This document shows, piece after piece, positions 52,770-60,000 of a DNA stretch of 60,000 nucleotides. The DNA is from Adiantum capillus-veneris (Eukaryota; Streptophyta; Polypodiopsida; Polypodiales; Pteridaceae), in assembly GCA_014529385.2 (NCBI GenBank), contig CM043958.1:81899525-81959524 (forward strand), given 5' to 3'. Each line of letters opens with the position of its first letter. Positions within the stretch are counted from its first letter, which is position 1. A model generated the notes under the pieces. That model saw nothing but the letters and a program-made list of their open reading frames with translations, was not told the DNA's origin and searched no databases. Made by a program: the position numbers and the translations under genes.

Positions 52770-55620
52770 TTAACCTATGCTCCAAAGAGAACTTCGGTGA
52801 TCTCTTTGAACTGTGGTTCTGAGGATGCCTTGTTGGCCAGCTCCCTTTCTGGTATCGTTGAGGCTTTGTTGTAGGAGTTGATTGGTTATTTTGATTGACC
52901 GTTGGATCTGAATGTTTTGAATTGATTGAAGCAAAAACTCTAGAAAGTTCATTACCGCCTGGTTTTCTTGCTGCATCATCTTTCTAGTGAGTCTAACCAG
53001 GTGGAAAAGACTTTTGAGAGTTCTTTCTTGCTCTCCCAGACTCATTCTGGTTCTAGCCCCTTTGCTAGAAGTAGAATTGTTCTCTTGAATTTATGGTCCA
53101 ATATCTTTTTAGCACTCTAAAGCTAGATTAGCACATCTTTGATCTATGCTTAGATGTCCTTTATACACTTGTATATTGGCTTATTTTTCAAAAGAACCTC
53201 CAGCTCTAACCGAAGAGATTTCAGATTGACAACGGAATGAGTTTGCAAATGGGGATTGACCATAAGATCTTCATTTTTAATGCACCATTCAGGGTTCCTT
53301 TGCAAAACTTGAATGAAACTCGGATGTGGAGGTAGCTGACATAGTTGTTGAGTGTTGCAGCTAATGGATTTCCAATCATTTACCATTCTTCTAGCTCCCA
53401 CAAACAATATTTGAAAGCGTTCCATATTCGAGTAAGTCGTTTGATCATGAAGGTAATCTTGAATTTTTAGTGCTTTGTGGCTTCTTAGAGCTTTATTTAA
53501 AGCTAGCAATTCACTGGAGTGTCCCTTTCATCATCTCAGTCTGAACAAGACTCCTCTGCTATGCTCTTGCCCTTGTTCTGGTTCCCTGTTGTATATAGGA
53601 AAATGACTTGGGTGGCTACCTGCTGGGAACCATTGTGGCCTTGGGGTTGAGACTGCTCTTGATTCTACTACTGGTCAGGCTGATTTTGATGTCTCATCTG
53701 GTTCTGAGACTGGTCAGTCTGAGTGCTTGAACTAGCACCCTGAGTGGACTGACCTCCAATTGCTGAGTCGGGAGGTGGCCGGTCATCATCGTCGTCATCC
53801 TCCTGATGACGAGCACCTGTGTTGGTCTTTTTCCTCTTCTGGTTCTTAATATACTTGACCAGTACGTGATTGATGAGCGCACAAATGTATTGCTGGGATT
53901 TCTCTTGGAAGCCGGATTTCTTTGATTCCAATAGATTTTGGAGATCTTCCATGTTTAGTGTGAGGTTGCCTTTGGATCAGCGATGTCAACTAAGGATTGC
54001 TGTATATATTTCTCAGTGACTGTCTGCTTTAAAGTGTGGTGGTTGGCCATGAGGGAGTTCAAGGCTGATCTTCTCTCCTCTAACCATCCATGCACCTCAG
54101 CAGTGCTCTCTTCAGCACAGAGTCTCTGGTTCTCTTTTTGGACCTTCACAATATCATGTTGCTGAGCGGCCCTGATTTTGGTATCATTGTTGTGTTCAAT
54201 GGTCTGTAGGATTTTCTGTCGGAGCTCAGTTAGCTCGTTTCTTAGCTTTCTCTAGCTCTGTTTTTGTCTCTTGCAACTCCGTCTGGAGGACCATAACTAC
54301 ACCCTGGAGCTTTTTGCTAAGTTTTGACAAGCTGTCTCCTGGCATTGACCATCATGTTCCAACCAAACATCAACAGCCATTTGTTATGGCATCCAGGTCT
54401 GTGTGTGATGTTTCATAGGCTATGAAAGGGGTTGGATAAGGCACGAGTGGCTTATTTGGTTTTTGGACCACCAGTCTAACATGGAGTGGCTTTTGTTGTA
54501 GCTATTGTAGGTGGTCTGGTTGTTTGAACTGGATTGGAGGCAGTGGAAATGCCAACTGCATCTGTGGTGCAGTTTGCCCTTGTGACTCCATTGGTGCGGT
54601 TGGTTGAGCACCAATAGTTTGTTGTGTCTTGTCTCGAGACGTATGGGTTAGATCAATAGGTTAATATGGAGAAGTTCCTTGGTCATTGGTCTGTTTTGTT
54701 GGCTTGCTTGGTGTATGCTTTTAAAGCTAGAATGGCTTGAACAGAGTGTTTATCTTTTACTTATTGGTGTTGCTAGTGCCAGCTTTTGGTGTCCCTAAAC
54801 CAGTCTGTGTTGGTGTTCTTTTGCTAATAGTGATTACTACCGGATCTGTTGTTGCAGTGGTTTCTTGTTGAGTCCCTGAGTCCTTTCCAATAGACTCACT
54901 AGTTCTTGCTGTGGTTCCTGCTGCCTTGGTCTAGACGCTTTCAGCATTGGGGTTGGGTGGAATGCAGGTTACCCAGTAAAGAAACTGCCAGTCATACCAC
55001 CCTTGAACACATTATGGTGCTGAGTCTTAACCTTTGTTATTTGTTGAACCAGATTGCCCTGAACCAGATTGATTTTGGCTTTAGGATCTTTCAGTCTCTT
55101 CAATAGAATTCCAAATAGCTTTTTAGCTACAAAGGTTGGATTAATTTTTAGGCTAATGACTTCAGCCACAAACTTGTACACCGGACAGTATTTCAGTGTT
55201 GTAACTGGGACTCCTTGAGCTCCCTTTTTTCTTCTTCTTGAGGGCTTCAACATCTTCATTCAAAAACTTGATGACCTCATCCAAAGTGCATGCCTGAGCC
55301 TTCTCATGGTAGGGCATTTTGAGAATATGGCCCAGAGTGGCTGTTGTGACTTGAATTTCTTGACCATTGATTTTAAAAGAGCTCTGTTCTAGGTCAAATG
55401 TATCAATGACCTGTTTGGCCAGACTCGCATCAAACTCCATTCTGGTGGCTTCTAGGACCACCTCTAAGTCCTAGAGTCTGAGCAGTGCACGTTCATTCTG
55501 ATGGAAGACATACTTCCCAACTTTAGTGTGTGGTACATATTCTACTTGCTCATTGATGAATTGTGTGCCTTCATCCACGCTTTCTTGCATTTGTTCAGAT
55601 AGCTTCTTTGTTTTCACCAT
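52770..55620 (-). pseudogene. extra ORF downstream of integrase
   Basis: Starts at ATG 55620 (MVKTKKLSEQMQESVDEG) and can be followed through successive frames to about 52770, roughly 950 codons. The N-terminal domain has KINGQEIQVTTATLGHIL and MPYHEKAQACTLDEVIKFLN, which resembles the (V/I)-R-G-x-x-V...N-x-x-L-x-L-P pattern of a plant transposon-associated domain; similarity is by eye only. Then a Lys-rich part, Gln/Pro-rich segments, a helical region (EESTAEVHGWLEERRSALNS), an Asp run (DDDDDD) and Gln-rich C-terminus. There is no obvious membrane span, so it is not an envelope-like protein. Several frameshifts and stops break it. Confidence 0.62.
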
Positions 55621-56189
55621 ACCTTTGCCTTCAAATGTAGTCTTGTGAAGATGAAGAAGCTATTGTAGTGGTCGACAGACAAAAACATGACAGCTTCAAC
55701 TTGTCAAGATTATGGTGGAAAGGTGAGGTAGTAGATGGTGAGGACTATGAGGGTGTGGATCTTGGCATGTGTGTTGTGGACAAAGAGTGTAAGGCATTGT
55801 TTGCAGGAGAAGCTAAGTGCGCAATAGCTTGAGATGGAAATGCAGTGTCACGTACCTTTTGCATGGTAATCTTTATACACGCCATGAATGCTCCACAATG
55901 TTGCTCTCTTGGCTTTAGCACCACCGTTGGTCACGTGTCACTCATGCATTTGTCGAGCCACCTACTTAGTACCTTGCAAATTTTGTGCTTGATTATTGAT
56001 TGCTTATAACCGTTATGGTTGTCAGACTTTATTGGTGCTGATTGTGTTTGACTTAGAGTTGTACTGAAATTGTTATCAGGCTTAGTTAATATCTGGCACA
56101 TCTGTTGAACTAGTTTGATGTAAAATAGGTCCAAAATTTTAGAGTATGGTTGTGTGTCTTGTATTGGTTCTTCTCAGAAGGACTCTTGT

Positions 56190-57150
56190 ATTGGTTCTTC
56201 TCAGATTCCTTCTGATCTGGCATACTTGGCCCCATTGTAAACCCCTAACAACAATAGTCTCGACAAGTCCGTGAGTCTAATTGTGCCATTGGAGAATACC
56301 CAATCTACCTCATAGGGTCCAAACCAAGCTATCTTCAGGTTTGCTTTCTTTCATCCAAGTTTTGACTGATATAGTAGTACCAAGTCACCCTTCTTGAAAT
56401 CCTTGACCTTGATCTTATTGTCATGCCAGTGTTTTCTCCTCTGCCAAACAACTTCCTATTCTAACATTGCCCTGTGTCTGATCTCATCCAGCTTCAATAA
56501 CTCATCTAACTTGCTCTACAAATTTTGGTTAAAGTCCATGCCATGTTCTACTGTCGGTCTAAGGCTCGAAATGACAAACTCCATTGTCACTATTGTCTCT
56601 ATTCCACACACCATTCTAAAATATGTCATTCTAGTCATAACCTTATAGGCAGTTCAATAGGCCCATAACGTTGCTTGGAGTTTGGAATCCCATTGTTGTG
56701 GTTCCTTCTAAACTATCTTTGTAAGAATGGCCTTGATAGTTTTATTTTTGCTTTCAGCTAGGCCATTGCACCTAGGATAGTAAGGCATAGATTCTCAATG
56801 CTTTACTAAGAAAATCTTGGTCATCAATATCTGATTGTTTTCATTGATAAAATGAGTTCCTTGATCTGAGACAATCCCGATTGGGCATCCATATCTGCAT
56901 ATAAAATTTCCATACAAATATGTGGCTATTGATTTGGCAATGTTGTCTGGTAAGGCCTTGGCTTCAACCCACTTGCTGACATAACATGTCTCCATAACAA
57001 TACACCTATTCTTTCTGGGAGCGACTTTCTTGAATGGCCCCATGAAATCTAAACCACATTTCATAAATGTTCCTAGTTGGTGTCATATCAGCTATTGTTG
57101 TCCTTCCCATCCTCTAGAAAATATCACAAGTCTTACAGAAAGCTCTGACA
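56190..57150 (-). pseudogene. gypsy integrase
   Basis: GLDFMGPFKKVAPRKNRCIV (first D), GIVSDQGTHFINE (second D) and NGLAESKNKTI (E) at about 57055, 56870 and 56740 show a DDE core. C-terminal pieces HWHDNKIKVKDFKKGDLVLL and WFGPYEV follow to about 56300. Stops and a small duplication of TTGGTTCTTCTCAG (56164 and 56189) end it. The zinc finger upstream is not clear. Confidence 0.85.
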
Positions 57151-57406
57151 TCAGCCATCATAGTCTGCCACCATAATCCTTCTTGGAGGATCTTCTTATA
57201 TGTAATATCAATTGAGAAGTATCCTCTTGCATCTCCATTGTGAGCTTCAATGATTATCTGCATTTGTCCTTTCATTGGCACACATCTGTGAAGTACACCT
57301 CAATTCCTAATTTGTAAAGTGCTCAAAAAATGATTATAAACTTCACACTCTTTATGATTAGTTCCTTCTTCTTATTCTGAGACGAGTCTTCAGAAAAGCT
57401 TCCAAG

Positions 57407-57880
57407 CTAATGGAAGTCGTAGACATCTTGCCACTCTAGGTCTGGTTCCTCCTCAGCTGTATTTTGAAATAACTCAGCATCTATTGGCTCATCTCTTAAC
57501 AATGTTTCTAAAAAACCCTCCACGCTTCTGGAAAGAAAGTCTATCCCATAGTGTGTTTTCCCTGGCTTATGGAAAATCTTAAATTCATACTTGATTAAGA
57601 ACATCATCCATCCGATTAACCTTCCTTAGATAATGACTTTGTTGATTAAAAAAAAAAGAGCTTGTTGATCTATATAAAAGTGAATAATTCCCCCAATAGA
57701 AAGTGTTTGAATTTGGTAGCGTTGAATACCATTCCCAGTGCTTCTCTCTTAGTAGAGTATCCATATTCAACTAAACAACACCCACGACTCACAAAGTAGA
57801 CTGGGTAGTCCATCTTCCCATCAACCTGGGCTAGTATAGCTCCAATTGCCATGCCAAAAGCATATACATGTACATGGAAA
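57407..57880 (-). pseudogene. gypsy RNase H
   Basis: FGMAIGAILAQVDGKMDYPV, STKREALGMVFNATKFKHF and FKIFHKPGKTHYGIDFLSR follow the RNase H pattern of Ty3/gypsy (RT_RNaseH). The first catalytic Asp, expected in V-D-A before this block, reads V-Y-A. A frame change lies near 57600-57770. The domain is therefore inactive. Confidence 0.85.
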
Positions 57881-58134
57881 AACCCATCTCAGTTCGGCTA
57901 GCAAAGCACTAGCTTCTTGTTGATCTCATCCTTTCAGCATTGGAAACTCTGCTTACATTCTTCAGTCCAAATAAATTTGTTTTCTTTCTTAGTCAATTCA
58001 TACAGAGGAAGTGCCTTGACTGCAAACATGTGCACAAACCTCTTGTAAAAGTTGATATATCCCAAAAAAGAAAACTTTGATATTGTTGTGGGCACTCTAG
58101 CCTACTGAATAGACTTAATTTATTATTAGCTATC

Positions 58135-58790
58135 TTAATCCCATTTTTGGAAACAACATCCCAAAAGTTGTCCCTTCCAAACCATAAGCACTGTCTTGAA
58201 GTGACTCAGAGAAATTCTCTTTTCTCTGCACCTCTCAAAAACCATCTCCAAAAATAATAAATGCATTTCTTTAGAGGAGAATACGATAAAGTCATCAGCA
58301 AAGATGGCCAAGAGCTTATGTAGAAACTCAATGAAAATTTCCATCATGCATCACTGAAAGGTTTCTAGAGCATTGCACAATCCAAATGGCATTACCAGAT
58401 ACATAAAGGCCCCCCATTTAGTGATGAATATAGTCTTGGCCCTAACTTCAAGTGCAATTCTGAGTTGATTGTAGCCACTATATCCATTTATAAAACTATA
58501 CATTTTGTGGCCTACAATCTCATCTAGCATCATATTTGTAAAGGGCAGTGGAAAAGGATTCTTAATTGTTTGTGCATTGAGCTTCTTATAGTTCACACAT
58601 ACCCTCAATTTTCCATTCTTTTTTGGGGCTACCACTATGGGAAACAACCAATCACTGCTTGCAACTTTTGTAATAAACCCAGCTTTGAGAAGGTTATCAA
58701 TCTCCTCTTTCACTTTTCTTGGCATAATTGGGATTCATCGTGTATCATTGTAATATGGTTGGTATGGCATCTAGCTTCAGTGGTATTCTA
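58135..58790 (-). pseudogene. gypsy reverse transcriptase
   Basis: VKEEIDNLLKAGFITKV, PIVVAPKKNGKLRVCVNYKK, LPFTNMMLDEIVGHKMYSFI, GYSGYNQLRIA and VMPFGLCNALETFQ cover fingers and palm. After a stop or gap at 58348-58350 the active site reads FADDFIVFS, keeping both Asp. Pieces are in one or two frames with stops between RT and RNase H. Confidence 0.9.
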
Positions 58791-60000
58791 TGTTGACATA
58801 CCTCTGGATCCACTCATTTCATGTATGTGTGTTCCCAGGCAAATATGTCTTTGTACTTTTGGAACAGTGCCTTGGCTTCTCCTTAATCTTTGGCTTCATA
58901 TGCTTGTTGATTTTGATCATTCTGGGATTTTCTTTTGAGCCAAGATTGAACTCTTCCACTAGTTCAAGACTCCTCCCTTTTGTTTAGTCATGGATTTAAC
59001 TTCTTTCTTTGTTCAAATATAGGATGCATAATCATTGAGATATTATCTAATTTCAGCAGGCTATTCTGAATCTCAACTTCCTCAGTTGCTAGGTTCCCCT
59101 GTTAAGCATTCGCTTGATTGCTGTCCCCCACTGGTCTGAAATTCAATTTATATGGTGCTGCTTGTGCTGGGTGTCCATCTGTCCAATTGAATTGTCCTCT
59201 CGCTAGAGTTCATCTCAATGAGATGGTTTGGGTATTGCCTCTTTTGTCTCTTAGCCTAATCCTTATCCATGAGCACAACACTAAGGTCTATCTCTATGAG
59301 TGGGAAAATATTCATTGATGCAAACATCTTTTGTATTTTCTTGGTCCCATATTTCTTGCATAATTCTTCAGTCCTCAGAGCCTTCTTCCAGCTTCTAGTT
59401 TTGTGAGTTTTTATCGGAATCCTTCTGTTGGCCCCTTGGATAGTTAATGTCTAATTTTCATAATCATGTATGGCACCAACAATTATGAGCCAAGGTCTAA
59501 CTAGAAGCATCCCATATGCTCCTTGCACATCCAACACTAGGAAGCTGGTCTTAAATTTCTCCTTGCTCACTCCGATTTGCATATTCTCAACTAACCCAGC
59601 AGCTTGGTTCTAACTCTAAATGGTTTTGGTTTCTTTTCAATGATCCCCAGTTCTTGCCTTAGATGCTCACGAAGGATGTGACTCCAACTCCCCCGTACAG
59701 AATCACTTGAGACAATGGTTCCCATTTCTTTTTGATCTTGTAATCAATTTGAATCACTAGAACTTCATCATCTCAAATGGCTACCAGGTCCACTGCTCTG
59801 GCTTCAGCATTAGCGTTTCTCTTTTGCCTAATGAACTTTGCAGCTACTGGTGGTAATGTCTGCCTAATATCATCAAGTTCAATTGTCAACTCCTATATCA
59901 TCTCACAGAATTTGACATATATCTCATCTTGCTCATTACCAGAGATACTATATGAGCTGGAAGACTTTTCCTCATGACTGTCTTCACAGTTCCATTACGT
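58791..60000 (-). other. protease-RT linker and upstream gag-pol relic
   Basis: Apart from the protease block, this tract shows only broken reverse-strand frames. Gag, 5' LTR and primer-binding site must lie beyond the right edge. Confidence 0.5.
59440..59720 (-). pseudogene. gypsy protease relic
   Basis: The reverse strand reads REHLRQELGIIEKKPKPFRV, then MQIGVSKEKFKTSFLVLDVQ and GAYGMLLVRPWL, the C-terminal half of a plant gypsy retropepsin. The catalytic Asp block upstream, near 59700, is not readable in a single frame. Confidence 0.65.

Larger units (their letters stand above)
51797..60000 (-). mobile_element. reverse-strand Ty3/gypsy element with extra 3' ORF
   Basis: Runs off the right edge. 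In element order (right to left): protease, RT, RNase H, integrase, an additional ~2.8-kb coding tract, a polypurine tract, and an LTR. The protein sequences differ clearly from the chromoviruses in this window, so it is a separate lineage. Confidence 0.88.

Overview
The window looks like repeat-dominated nuclear DNA of a land plant. Evidence: Ty1/copia and Ty3/gypsy elements primed by tRNA-like primer-binding sites, a plant-type OST4 gene, plant-type PPR relics, tRNA-derived SINEs, and many long (GA)n tracts. A fern or other non-seed vascular plant is my best guess, from the style of the PPR relics and retroelement proteins; this is inference only. No bacterial or organellar genes are seen.

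Layout. 1-2990: 3' part of a Ty3/gypsy chromovirus (copy 1), whose LTR breaks off at a microsatellite. 3686-3920: a degenerate 34-bp minisatellite. 4240-5709: a Ty1/copia relic with a short LTR. 5710-9290: unassigned sequence with a 300-bp direct duplication. 9294-9511: a reverse-strand primer-binding site and short LTR. 11020-17660: two copia copies (A and B) of one family, joined through a single LTR. 18546-19190: a foldback structure with a tRNA-derived SINE head and a TTCACACC array, then a second SINE. 19319-20487: the only region with apparently intact host genes, a 162-aa membrane protein of unknown function and OST4, a 35-aa subunit of oligosaccharyltransferase.

23423-32333 is a complete chromovirus copy (copy 2) of the same family as copy 1, flanked by a 5-bp duplication (CTATT). 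Its proteins are broken. 33178-33563 is the 5' LTR and primer-binding site of another element. Nested in that element is 34654-43470, a complete LTR element with an ATAAG target duplication and an Athila/Tat-type primer-binding site. It carries Gag and protease but no visible reverse transcriptase, RNase H or integrase. 43902-46206 is a reverse-strand copia remnant with a MITE inside its LTR. 46248-49290 holds decayed PPR modules interrupted by a solo LTR (TSD AAAGG). 49280-49867 is a LINE ORF1 fragment. 50207-50614 is a MITE-like inverted repeat. 51797-60000 is a reverse-strand Ty3/gypsy element with an extra ~2.8 kb coding tract between integrase and LTR.

How it works together: the elements are mostly dead copies. 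Chromovirus copy 2 carries stops and active-site changes dominated by C-to-T or G-to-A changes, as expected for methylated, silenced DNA. The gag-protease element has closely similar LTRs (about 2 percent difference by eye) and a perfect TSD, so it probably moved recently using another element's polymerase. The two host genes sit in a ~4-kb island free of recognisable LTR elements. All identifications come from reading translations and motifs by eye; no database search was run.
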